A stretch of DNA of 64,000 nucleotides from Anagrus nilaparvatae (Eukaryota; Arthropoda; Insecta; Hymenoptera; Mymaridae), in contig JAKSXM010000014.1 of the NCBI GenBank assembly GCA_022575985.1, forward strand, positions 29,450,001 to 29,514,000, in the 5' to 3' direction. How positions within the stretch are numbered: the stretch's first letter is position 1; each line of letters opens with the position of its first letter. Below the pieces are notes generated by a model. That model saw nothing but the letters and a program-made list of their open reading frames with translations, made no database searches and was not told the origin of the DNA. A program made the translations under genes and the position numbers. Positions 1 through 10,160 of this stretch are shown here, piece after piece.

Positions 1-2848
1 TATTTTTAACGAAGTTATGGCGGTTTTAAAACGTTAAAAACTGGTGGTGCGGGGTAGCGACGCCATGTTGCTAAAAACGCACAATATAATAAATTCTGTA
101 TAAATTTTTGACGTCACATAGCTAATTCAAAAATTAAATCTATTATTTCTGGGGCTAAATATTGTTTAAATTAAAAATAAAAAAATACCTATCAAATATT
201 TTTAAGTCAGCTGAAAAACCAGCCAATAAGAATTTTAAAATTTTGCTTATGATAAGCCCGCAATTAGTAATATCTTTACTGGAATAAGTTTGCTCATTTT
301 AGAAAATAAATATAATAATTTTAATCGTTATAAGGGTGTAAATTGGCGCTAAGTAGGTAAAATTTGTAGATAAATGAAATCTGCACATTTTGGTCTAAAA
401 ATCTCACCTAGTAGGTTTTTTGGGTCGATCTTTCCATTTCCAAAGTCTGCTAATGTCAAAAACCCCCAGGTAACTGGCCCCTAAAGTAGGATAAATATTT
501 AATATAAATATTTCGACGAAATTTGAAATATTATTCACCCCATTTCATCTTTATAAAAAATCATTAAAAATTTAGTGCACTTTAGGGTACCCTAAATTTA
601 GGGCACTCTATACTTGTGGGTTGCAAGTAAGAAATGAAAAGATTGACCCAAAACAGTTTTTATTTTTGAAATAAGCGTTGCAATCAGCAATTCATGTTTG
701 TAGTTGGAGATTTCAAAAAAGCAAAAATAGTCTTTGCTCAATTCTGAGTTTTGGCACCGGATTGGTCCCCTCAAAAAAATGTCTAGATCCACCCTTGCAA
801 AAAAAAGTAAACTTAAGATTTTTGATCAAATGAATTAAAAAAAATTACCCAAATGTACCCTTTACGCTCTAAGCTTGCACTCTTTTGAATAAAATGTATC
901 AAAAAATACCAACAAATAGAAAAAAAAAATTAATAAAATTGTTTATAATATCAAAAACTAAAAAAAAGAAAATTAAATGCATAATAATTTTACAATTATA
1001 CAGTTCATAAATATAAATTGATTGATATTATAATTTCATATCGTAATTATACCAAGCAGGAAAGCATATTCAATTTTTTTATTTTTTATTTTTAATATCA
1101 ACCGTGAAATGATGAAGAGAAAGTCTTGATAAAAAAATAAAAAAAGTAATAATAATAATCATAATAACAAAAGGTAAAAAAGATAACCATAAAAGATTAA
1201 TTTTTCTTTCTCATATACAAAAATTATATCTTTGCATGTTATAGTAGTAGCTTAAAAAAAAAAAAAAATACTTTGAGTGATGAGAATTTTGCCGGCGGAT
1301 AAGTTTTACACGTTTACGAATCTCATTCAAACATAAAATAATATAATATATGTTCATCTTTTTTTTTTTACTCTTTTAATTTCAGTTTACTACTGTAAAA
1401 TTGCTTAGGGTAATAATGAAATTTTTTCTTTTTTTTTACATTTAATAATAATAATGACGAACTTGTATGTATATTATACAATTACACATACGTAATAGTA
1501 ACTTAGTGTAATTTTTTAAAAAAAATATTGTGGTTTTGTAATTTTTTTTTTTATCTTTATATCAAGTTGTTATTGAACGTATAATTATAATTTGAAACTT
1601 TTTTTTTGTTTCTTGTACTATATAACAAAAAATACAAAAAATTATATATTTTATAATAACTAGTTGTGTCTTTAATTTATATATGTGTAAGAAATATGTA
1701 GCTTTTTATTGGATGTTTTTTTTTTTATTAAGTTGTATATTTTTTTAAAAATGAAAGTGGAAAATTTAATTAAATTTATATGAAGGAAGAATATATAATT
1801 AAATTTTTTGCTATATATAATGTTATTGAAATTATTTAATTAAGATATTTATTAATTTCAGGTAAAGTATAAGATTTTTGAAATTACGTAAATGGCCATT
1901 TTGAAATATTATATAAAAAGGGCTCTTTTATGCACGCGTAGACCTTTATAGATTATTTTCACTTATTTTATTAATTTTTAAATTTTCATTTTTTAACTTT
2001 GATAAATTCTCAAGTAAATTATATCAGTATTAATTTTTTATTAGTTTAATAAGAATTTATATTTGGTTTTTGATTCGTAAAAATTGATTGAGTAAAAAAA
2101 ATTTTCAATTAAACAAAATTTGCTTACCAAAAATAACAGCAAAAAAATCCTCTTGATTTATAAAAAAACTAAAGGAAATTTAGAATAGGAAGATTTTACC
2201 AAATCAAATCCTCTATGCAAAAATCATTACCTACCATCATAATTTTATTTTACAATAATATTAACTTGTTTATATTATAAGATACAGGTGTCATATTTTC
2301 TCGAAAGTAAAGGGATTTTATATGTAAAATAATTTTTATCTAATGGGAAATCATTATTGTTCTAATTTGGCAATATGTTTAAACGTCCCTTACTCGAAAA
2401 AATAATTCCTCAAATTATAGTTTCTATTATCATTCTCTAGTATCTGGTCACATACCTATACTGTTCATTACTTTAGGGCAACTTATTAAACAGTACGGAT
2501 GCAATTTGCCGTTATACGACTGCGTTTGTACGCTACGTTGCGCAGTAGATCATTTTAAACTTCAAAAAATTTACTGCACATCGGTGAAAACGGCTAATTG
2601 TAGGAAGTCTCTAAAACATAAATTAAATTAGGTTCTTCAAAGTAAGAACCCTTTTACTTTATTTTAATTGTTAAATTAAATTCTGAAGTATGTAAATAAC
2701 AAAAATTAGTTATTAAAATATTAAATCCTTTTTAATTTTTTTGCATACAAAACTTTAATATATGTAATAAATGTCTCGTCATCGTCAATCAATATGCTAA
2801 CAAGCAAATCCTAGGCACTACTGTGTTGTGTATAAAAAATAAATAAAA

Positions 2849-2916
2849 CTCATAATCATCACCATCATCATCAACATCATTATGGGTAATATTCTCATTA
2901 TTATCATCATTATTGA
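2849..2916. repeat. Imperfect (CAT)n microsatellite
   Basis: A run of CAT/ATC trinucleotides with interruptions, continuing as degenerate ATT/ATC triplets to about 2935. It is an ordinary simple repeat with no open frame of note. Confidence 0.7.
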
Positions 2917-3345
2917 ATAATACTAAAAATTAATTTAAATATTTAATGAATAAGGAGCGAAATAAATTTTTCATGCAAATATTTTTAGATTAATCAGGAC
3001 GTTGCTCTTTAAAAAAAAAGTACACTCTAAAAATTTAAACTTTAAGCTCAACTTATATAATACCACACTATTAAAAATATTTCTTGTGAATTTATAAAGA
3101 ATATAGATTATTTGCAAAAAATTTGTAAATTTCCGATTAAAATTATAATTAACCCCAAAGTTTAAACTCTACCCCGTTTTTGCCTAATATTTAAAAAATT
3201 ACAACTTTCAACATCAAATATTTTTATTTAATATTATAATGGATTGAGGTCACGAAAATTTCGATTTATTTTATAAAATTTTAACATGGAACATGTTTAT
3301 ATAGGAAGAGGTAAAAAAGTAACATTTTAGGGAGGTGGGTCAAAT

Positions 3346-3480
3346 GGTCTTAAAATATTTTCGATTTAGGGACTTAGAACAATTCGAAATGGGAGTCAGG
3401 GCTTTATCCTGCCCTGATAATAACAAAAACTTAGAATACTTTAGGTTTATGGACATAGGATAATTTATATTTCGGGATAT
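3346..3480 (+). repeat. Degenerate copies of a 24-bp minisatellite family
   Basis: Two adjacent 24-base units at 3346-3369 and 3370-3393 have the pattern GG(A/T)CTTA(A/G)AA(T/C)A.TT, followed after a gap by two looser units to about 3480. The same unit forms the longer array at 24537-24732 and recurs at 34879-34919, so this is a dispersed family and not a local slip product. Confidence 0.55.
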
Positions 3481-4083
3481 GTTGTAATTTTGGTTGTAAG
3501 ACTTATAATAATTAGGGAGTATGCGTTAAAACTGTTATAAGTGAACATCTTCCATGATCGTTAATTGTGTGAAAACACAAACTAGTTATATATTTTTTCA
3601 CTAATCTCTATCTTTATCAAAATTTACCTCACTTTATAATTTTCAATATAAATAGCAATAGGAAAGTTCTTTGAAAGTTTGTTGGTAAAAAAATTAAAAA
3701 AGCATTTTAATTTCATATATAATAATAATTTAAGTAAATTTTTCATTTCTTATTAATTTTAGAAAAAATAAAATGTTTAAAATAATCAAATGGTAGAAAT
3801 ATTATGAAATAAAAAGTTGCATTTATTTGATGAAATTTTCATTGAGAATTTTCTAATTAATAAAAAGTTTTATAACAAATATTACTAAACAAATTAACCT
3901 TTAAATTCTATAGAACATATTAATGTATTATGATATCGTGCGTGGAATCATTTGCCATAGTATACACAAACGACTTTTTGAAATTCAATTTAAAAAAACT
4001 AGATGGCGTAAGTTTTCTTGCAAAAGAAACGTTTTTGTATATTATATAAGGCGTGCAGCATTTTAGATATTCGTCTTAAAACA

Positions 4084-4307
4084 TACTTCTAACTTTATTA
4101 TATTTGTATAATATAAGAAAAAATATTAAATTTATTTAAAGATATAACTTAAATAATTTTTAAATTAATACTTGAAAATGAATCCACTCTCCAACTTTCT
4201 AATCTCTGATGCCATAATATTAATTTTGTTCAACTATAATTACTTCTAACTTTATTAAATTTGTATAATATAAGAAAAAATATTAAATTTACTTAAAGAT
4301 ATAACTT
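4084..4307 (+). repeat. Tandem repeat R1-R2-R1' next to the gag-like pseudogene
   Basis: R1 (4084-4150) and R1' (4241-4307) are nearly identical 67-base segments starting TACTTCTAACTTTATTA and ending GATATAACTT. R2 (4151-4240) lies between them and has a diverged copy R2' at 5180-5270. The order R1-R2-R1'-[872 bp]-R2' reads as a tandem duplication of an R1R2 unit, with the gag-like segment inserted at the R1'/R2' joint of the second copy. Confidence 0.65.
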
Positions 4308-4487
4308 GAAGACTTGTTAAAATTCTAGCAGCGATTTTTCTTAATTTCCTTTGGAGTCTGTTTGAGTTTCTACAGCGGCTAGGGTCGCATTTGACTCTGC
4401 TTGAGTCTCTTAAGAGACGACAGCAGCTTTTGAATTAGCAAACTTAGAATCTAAAGCTTGGTGGCTAGCTGCTTTAAGAGTAGGTCG

Positions 4488-5161
4488 CTAGCCTACGACT
4501 GCATGGATTTTTGATTTCGTAGTTGAAGAATCTCTTGGATTAATATTTTTGAAACTGCTTGCTTCTTGGCTAGCCAACGGAACTCCCTGGCGTACAGCTG
4601 TAGGCGGTGCTTTTCTATTAAGATTTATAATTCTTTGTGCGGTAGACGTTGACGAATCCTCAGCACTATAAACCTTCAGCTGTTTCAAAAGAGACGTTGG
4701 TCCAGTTTTTGAAATTCTTGAGGTTCCTACCAGAAAGGTAATTTGGAACAGGTAATTTGGACTAGGCTTCAAATTTTGTTTGCTGGTTCACTCATTTTTA
4801 TTCGACGGATTCTGACGTCTTTGACTCCTCAGAATTTCCTTTTCCTGAACATAACTCATTGGTATTTTTATCTTTTAAGCCCATTATTGACTGATTAAGC
4901 TTACAACGTGCAAAATCCATTTTATATTGGTTATGGTAGGTCGACTCTTTGTCCGCTGCATCGCTTTTATCCTATTGCTCAGTAATGCCATAATTCGTTT
5001 ATACGTTTTCTACAAATTGTCATATTTTCCTCCAGTAAAATGAATATTGAGAAAACTTCGTCGTTGTCCCTCGGCATCTTTTCATAAGCCTCATTGAATA
5101 GCTTTACGTTGCGTGTACATATTTTTCTTTGTGATTTTATAATTTCTATCAATGCTTCCAT
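4488..5161 (-). pseudogene. Broken gag-like retroelement ORF
   Basis: Minus-strand reading starts with an ATG at 5161 and runs 60 codons to a stop at 4979, with a charged helical N-terminus (MEALIEIIKSQRK..., later EVFSIFILLEENM). It then continues in a second frame (residues such as DKESTYHNQYKMDFARCKLN) to a stop near 4798, and in a third frame, rich in Ser/Thr/Lys, from 4772 to 4488. The codon texture and GC content differ sharply from the flanks, and the three frames read as one protein broken by frameshifts. The N-terminal helical region loosely resembles the gag start of insect BEL/Pao-type LTR elements, but I see no zinc knuckle, protease or polymerase, so the family assignment is weak. 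It sits exactly between repeat copies R1' and R2'. Confidence 0.4.
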
Positions 5162-5179
5162 TTTTATAAATATATAAAT

Positions 5180-5270
5180 AAATAATTTTTAAATTAATAC
5201 TTGAAAATGCATCCATTCTCCGGTTTAATAATCTTAGACGCCATAAAATTAATTTTATATGATTATAGTT
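5180..5270 (+). repeat. R2' copy flanking the gag-like insert
   Basis: This is a diverged copy of 4151-4240, sharing TAATTTTTAAATTAATACTTG and the later GCCATAA(A/T)ATTAATTTT block. It begins 18 bases upstream (in minus orientation) of the ATG of the gag-like pseudogene and closes the duplicated R1R2 unit. Confidence 0.6.
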
Positions 5271-8117
5271 ACGTAATTAGTAATTTACTATGTAAAAAGT
5301 AAGAAATCAATTTTAATTTAAATCTTTTGAATTAAACAGCTATTTTAATAGTCTTTATGTCGAGGTTTAAGTATTAATGTGTGTTTTTCTTTCTGATAAC
5401 CGGACGGTCTCCTTACAGAGCTTTTTAAAAATTTTTATATGGAACAGCATCCCAGAGTTCTAGTAGTAATTTAAATTTTTTATTTTGGATGCAATACCTT
5501 ATTTTTTTCAATAGAAGTACCAGTTTTAGAAATATCGTTTTTACTCGATTTTTCGGATCCAATACCTAATTTTTTGAAAATTTTTGGATTAAAATGTTTT
5601 GCATTAAAAAGTTAGAAAAACTGCATTTTTTTCTTTTGTGGAATTGTGGATTTAGTATCTAATTTAGTAATACAAAACTATTAGAAAGTTTTCGGAAAAT
5701 CGTCATTAGTCGATTTTTTCGGTCTGATAGTTACCTAATTTTTTGAAAATTTTTGTCGAATTATTTTTACCGTCCTAAAATAATATGATTTTTTTTTACA
5801 GTAGTTTTTATTTTCTTTGCAGCTGCATTACCTAATTTTTTTTATAGTAGTTTAAAATTACAATATCAAAGAAAAGATCGTTTTTTTTATATTGCGACCT
5901 TTTATTAGATGAAATAGACTAATAAGAATAATTTTCTACTGCTTGAAGAATCGTAGTGCCAATAATTTGGCAGGGATTTTCAAAAATTTAATTATTATTT
6001 CGAAAATTAACTGTTTTCTTTGTAAATTTACAGGAGTAACTTGCATCAGTGTACTTCAATGCAACGACTATATCTAATCATTACACTGTAAAATTTTTAG
6101 TACAAATATAATTTTATAAAAAGTTTTTTAAAATAATAACAGGCAAATATATATTTAATAAAAAGGTTCAATAAACATTTATTGCTTATTTTTTGTACAA
6201 AAAGTACTATAAATAAGAGTATATAATTTTCTTTTAAACATATAAAACCATCCAATTAAAATAATTAGCGACGAAATAAATATTGATCAAAAAAAGCATA
6301 TCTTATTTCTTTATTTTTTTTAAATCATGAATTAAAGATTAAATAAAAAGATATCCCAGTATAAATACATAAGAAACATAATTATAATTAAAATACATAG
6401 TATATGTACCAATATAATATAGAAATATTACTATAAAATGGTACGTTAAAGTAATTGTACAAGAGGAGGTTATGTTTTTATTTTACAAAAGTTAAAATAA
6501 AGGTGGAGAGTTTTTATCGATTATTTATGATACAGCTGATTTAATAACCGTAATGGAGAATATAACTTAAGCTCAATCGTCTTTACCTATATATTTATAA
6601 TAAGTTCGTGATTAAAAGAGAAATGAAACTACGTGTTTGTAAATATTAAAAGAAAGAGAATTTTATAAAAATTAATTGATATTTAACAATCTCTGTTTCT
6701 TCAACCATCAGATATTCAGAATTTTCGATTTTAATAATATTTGAATGATCTTTTTATGTTTAGAACTAGCTAAGAATTTTATAGAGAGACAGATTGGTAT
6801 TTGAATATATAAAAATAATAAATAAAAACGTTATCAATGGGTGTTTTGCTTGGGAAATAAGATATTATAATATATTTTTAATATTTACAGTTTAATCTAA
6901 TTTATATCTAATTTGGTAAATAAGACACACCTTTTATATAAATAAATATTACACTAGAATATTTTATTAATGAATTTTTGTTTTTCTAGCTTCTCTTCTC
7001 AATACCTTGCATAAAATAACATTTTCAGTCTAATAAGCAACCTCAAATTTAATACTCGTTAATTATTACTAAAGAAATTTTCAATAGCTAAAGAAATAAG
7101 CTTGCTTATTAGTCAACTCTGAGAAAATCCAAGTTTATCAAATTAAAAGTATTTCTTAAGCTTACCTGCTTTTTTGCCATTTAATAACCAAAAAAGTTAA
7201 TAAAAATGTAGAAAAGATGTGTTTTCTAGCCACTAACAAAAAACAATTGCCAAGAAATGCCTAAAATTATAGTTTTCCATTTTCGACTTTTCTCCAGATG
7301 GTAATTTACATGCAATTTGGCCCTTCTTTATTTCTTTGGTAGGGGTGTGTTGTTATCTAACTGTTGGGTCAGGTACCCAACATTTTGGGTTTTTCACATC
7401 AAGTTGGGTCAGTTTTCATACAGCCAAGAAAGCTTAAGATTCAAAACTAATTTTAAACTTTTTTCGAGGAATTTTTGGCTTTAGACAAAATCTGGCCTTC
7501 CATAAAAGGTCAAAATTTCAAATAGGGTACCCGAAACCTAGAGAATTTTGAGTGCAATTTTGATTTTTAGCGTATTTTTGATCGATGTCTAAGTTATTAT
7601 AAATATTTTATTTTGGAATAAATCAAATCCAATAAATCAATAACCTTAAATGCATCAGATTTGCAAAAGTGCAATTAAAGCTCTATGATTTCAGCTAATG
7701 TTTACCAAAAATATATACTATTAAATTACTCTTTATTTAAAATCTTATTAAGAAATTTTTATTTGAAATCAATTAAAAATTTGAGGATTAAAAAATATTT
7801 TTCACCTGTTTCTTAAGAACTTATTTTATTATATTATATGAAAACTAAAAAAAAAGTTTCTTAATTCTGTATATTTAATTTTTATTAAAAAAAAATAATA
7901 AATTAAATTAAGTATTTTACTTAATTTTTTTATGAAATTTCTAAGTTAAATATTATTTATCTAAAATTTTCAATACTATTCTTACCATAAAAATTTAGAT
8001 AATAAAAAAATCGTATGACTGATAATATTGTTGTTACATAAAAAATAATTTCAAAATAAAAAATTATAAAATGGCCTCGTGATAAAGTAAAAAAATTAGT
8101 GTTGAAAATTTTCTCAT
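5271..8117. other. AT-rich non-coding stretch
   Basis: No gene is visible. 5490-5850 contains loosely repeated phrases such as TACCTAATTTTTTGAAAATTTTTG on varying spacing, which suggests a decayed tandem structure. 7270-7570 is a more complex, transposon-like patch beginning TAGGGGTGTGT and including the hairpin GTTGGGT-CAGGT-ACCCAAC. The remainder is simple AT spacer. Confidence 0.5.
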
Positions 8118-8854
8118 TTAAGGTAGGGTCCCACTTCACGAAAAATTTGCTTTCCAAAATTTTTTTATTTTTTTTTTAAATGCAAAAACTATCAAAGAAT
8201 ACATAAAAAAAATTGTATACAGATAAAAATGTTCTTAATAGTATTTAGTCCCCTTTTCTGAAGCGCCCCGCTGCACAATATCATATGAAAAAAAATCTTT
8301 AAACGCGTTTTTCTCGAAACTACGTTTTGATACCTGGTTCAGTGTCTTACCCGAAATTGCCTGGTCCAATTGTCTCCAAATTTTTATCACATACTGTCCA
8401 CATGTGTAGTTATGTCGTATTCTAGAAGTTAGCAAAAATTTTAATTTTTTCTATGTTTTTTTGCAAAAAAACCATTAAAAAAAATTGCTTTTTTGAAAAA
8501 TTTTTTTTAAATTTGCATAATTTTTTTTTTTTTTGCCAATTTTGATAATTGTAGAATACGCGATAACTACACTCATATTATTTAAGATTCTTTTTTTTTT
8601 TTTTTTCTAGGTGTTGTCAAACTTTTTTTATTCACTGAACCATCAGGCCCTTCCGGCAAAAACTTTTATATTTAAAACGAAAATTTTGTGTATAAAAAAT
8701 AAAAAAAATTAATTAAAAAAATTTTTTTTACATGCTTCTATACTTTATTTAATTAACCCTAAAAAATCTTTCCATTATCTTTAACCGTTTTCCCTAAAAT
8801 TAATTTTAAAATTTCACTCGAATACCGAGCGTGCGAAGTGGGACTCTACCTTAA
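8118..8854. mobile_element. TTAA-flanked inverted-repeat element (MITE-like)
   Basis: TTAA at 8118-8121 is followed by GGTAGGGTCCCACTTC, and the reverse complement of this with one mismatch ends at 8850, followed by TTAA at 8851-8854. The interior also folds back: the stretch around 8403-8440 (TGTAGTTAT.TCGTATTCTA) has an imperfect inverted copy around 8545-8580, and CCTG..GGTTCAGTG occurs on both arms. Long poly(T)/poly(A) tracts fill the middle. A TTAA target duplication is typical of piggyBac-superfamily elements, though the termini here do not start with the usual CCC triplet, so the superfamily is open. No transposase frame is present; a 66-codon minus frame at 8235-8435 is probably fortuitous. 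It ends 5 bp before the start codon of the next gene. Confidence 0.7.
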
Positions 8855-8859
8855 ACAAC

Positions 8860-9729
8860 ATGATTTATTCGGCCAGTTGGATTTTACTTTTTTTAGTTTC
8901 AATTTCTGGTAACTCGATTATTAATATTTTATTTGAAGCCAAAAGTTTTAGTTTTATTTATAAATATTTATATTAAAATTTACTTTTAAAATTAACACCC
9001 ATAGAAGAAAAAGACTCGAATAACAACATTCAAACAAATCATCCATATTTAGTGAGCATTCAATTTTTAAATCATCCAATTTGTACTGGAAGTATAATTT
9101 CAGAATCTTTTGTAATTACAACAGCAAGTTGTTTAAAATCTGAACGTCCAAACGAACATTTTATTATTACCATTGGATCAAACAAGAAACGAATAACTGT
9201 TGATAGAATATTTGTTCATGGAAACTATAAAAAATCACAGGCTACACGAAAATTCAATATTGCTTTATTAGAAACTTTTAAGAAATTTGATAAAAATTTT
9301 CAACCAATAAATTTATTTAGTAATCTTAATACTAAAGTTAATGCAAATTCAAGTTTCGCAAGTATAGAGCATTGTGCTAATAATAATGAGAAAGGAGTGT
9401 TTACTGAAACAGTAAAGAATTTAAAATTTTCTATAATTAACCAAGAGTTTTGTTATAAAAAATATACTGAAAAAGGCTTGGTAAAACCAGAAGGACTGAA
9501 TTGTGTTAATTTTGAAAGTTTAGCAAATGATAATTGTTTTATAACATATTCTGGCAGTCCTTTAATTATTAACAACGAATTAGTTGGAGTTTCTATTGGT
9601 AAAATTGCGAATAAAAGATATTCTGATTTACCATTTTTATTAACAAATATATCATTTTTAAAAAATTGGATTCATGAAAATATTTATCGTAGAAGAAACA
9701 TGATTAAAATGATTAATGATACATTCTAA
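8860..9729 (+). CDS. Secreted serine protease homologue (S1A fold, catalytically dead)
   Basis: I read two exons, 8860-8908 and 9005-9729, with a 96-bp intron (GTAACT donor at 8909, CCCATAG acceptor ending 9004). Exon 1 gives a signal peptide, MIYSASWILLFLVSIS, and the split codon keeps frame into exon 2, giving about 257 residues. The mature part starts HPYLVSIQF, the usual first strand of chymotrypsin-like proteins, and ends with the typical C-terminal helix (NWIHENI). The family triad is degenerate: the His position reads TTASC (Ser about residue 58), the Asp position reads FNIALL (Asn about 101), and the Ser motif reads TYSGSPL (Ser about 199 kept, but Asp194 and the oxyanion Gly lost). 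There is no R-IVGG activation site. It is therefore probably a non-proteolytic serine protease homologue; in insects such proteins act in melanisation cascades or venom, which is only inference here. The frame is intact and full length. No obvious TATA box is present apart from transposon sequence. Confidence 0.8.
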
Positions 9730-9944
9730 ACGTATTAAGTATTTTTTATGATTGTTGTAGAATCTTTGCATATTTTATTTATTAAATAACTGTAACTGTT
9801 TTTAGTTTAATTACAACCTAAATGCATTGAATATTTTTCCTACAGCTAAAGGCTGGTTATAATACATAAATAGTATATAAAATAAGAGTTTTCTAATTTT
9901 TAATTTGTTAAAAATTTAGCTTAAACACAAAGGTAATTGGCAGA

Positions 9945-10160
9945 AATTTAAAAATTGAGCTTTTTGAGCCTAAAATGGACATTTGCTTTATTGGCTATAG
10001 CGATGAGAGGAATAATGTTAAACAATATTGTGGTGTACAGGGATTGAAAAGTGGTTTTTATACAAAAAATGACACCAATTGGAAGTATTTTGGTTGAGTT
10101 GTAAGATAACAGCGCGATTTGGAAAATTGAATAAAAACCCTATTTTTAAACATTATTGTA
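9945..10160 (+). repeat. Partial copy of the palindrome family at 30-32 kb
   Basis: The segment containing TTTATTGGCTATAGCGATG, GTGGTGTACAGG and CAATTGGAAGTATTTTGG corresponds in the same order to 31160-31345 inside the long palindrome (there ...TTTATTGACTATCGCCATG...). It is a diverged fragment lacking the outer arms, so the family is dispersed. Confidence 0.55.

Larger units (their letters stand above)
1..4083. other. AT-rich non-coding stretch
   Basis: No convincing coding region is visible on either strand. The first 800 bases are slightly more complex and look like decayed transposon sequence; they include a perfect 16-bp palindrome, TTTAGGGTACCCTAAA, at 581-596. The rest is poly(A)/poly(T)-rich spacer with an imperfect ATC/CAT microsatellite at 2849-2916 and a few 24-bp minisatellite units at 3346-3480, annotated separately. 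Confidence 0.6.

Noticed and set aside
598..792. 64-codon minus-strand frame
   Set aside because: No domain, AT-driven amino acids and transposon-like surroundings; no support for a gene.
5490..5850. Recurring TACCTAATTTTTTGAAAATTTTTG phrases as a tandem array
   Set aside because: Spacing is irregular and similarity could arise from AT-rich low complexity, so it is mentioned only within the gap description.
8235..8435. 66-codon minus-strand frame inside the TTAA-flanked element, possibly transposase
   Set aside because: No DDE/DDD motif or piggyBac similarity; the sequence is part of an imperfect inverted repeat.
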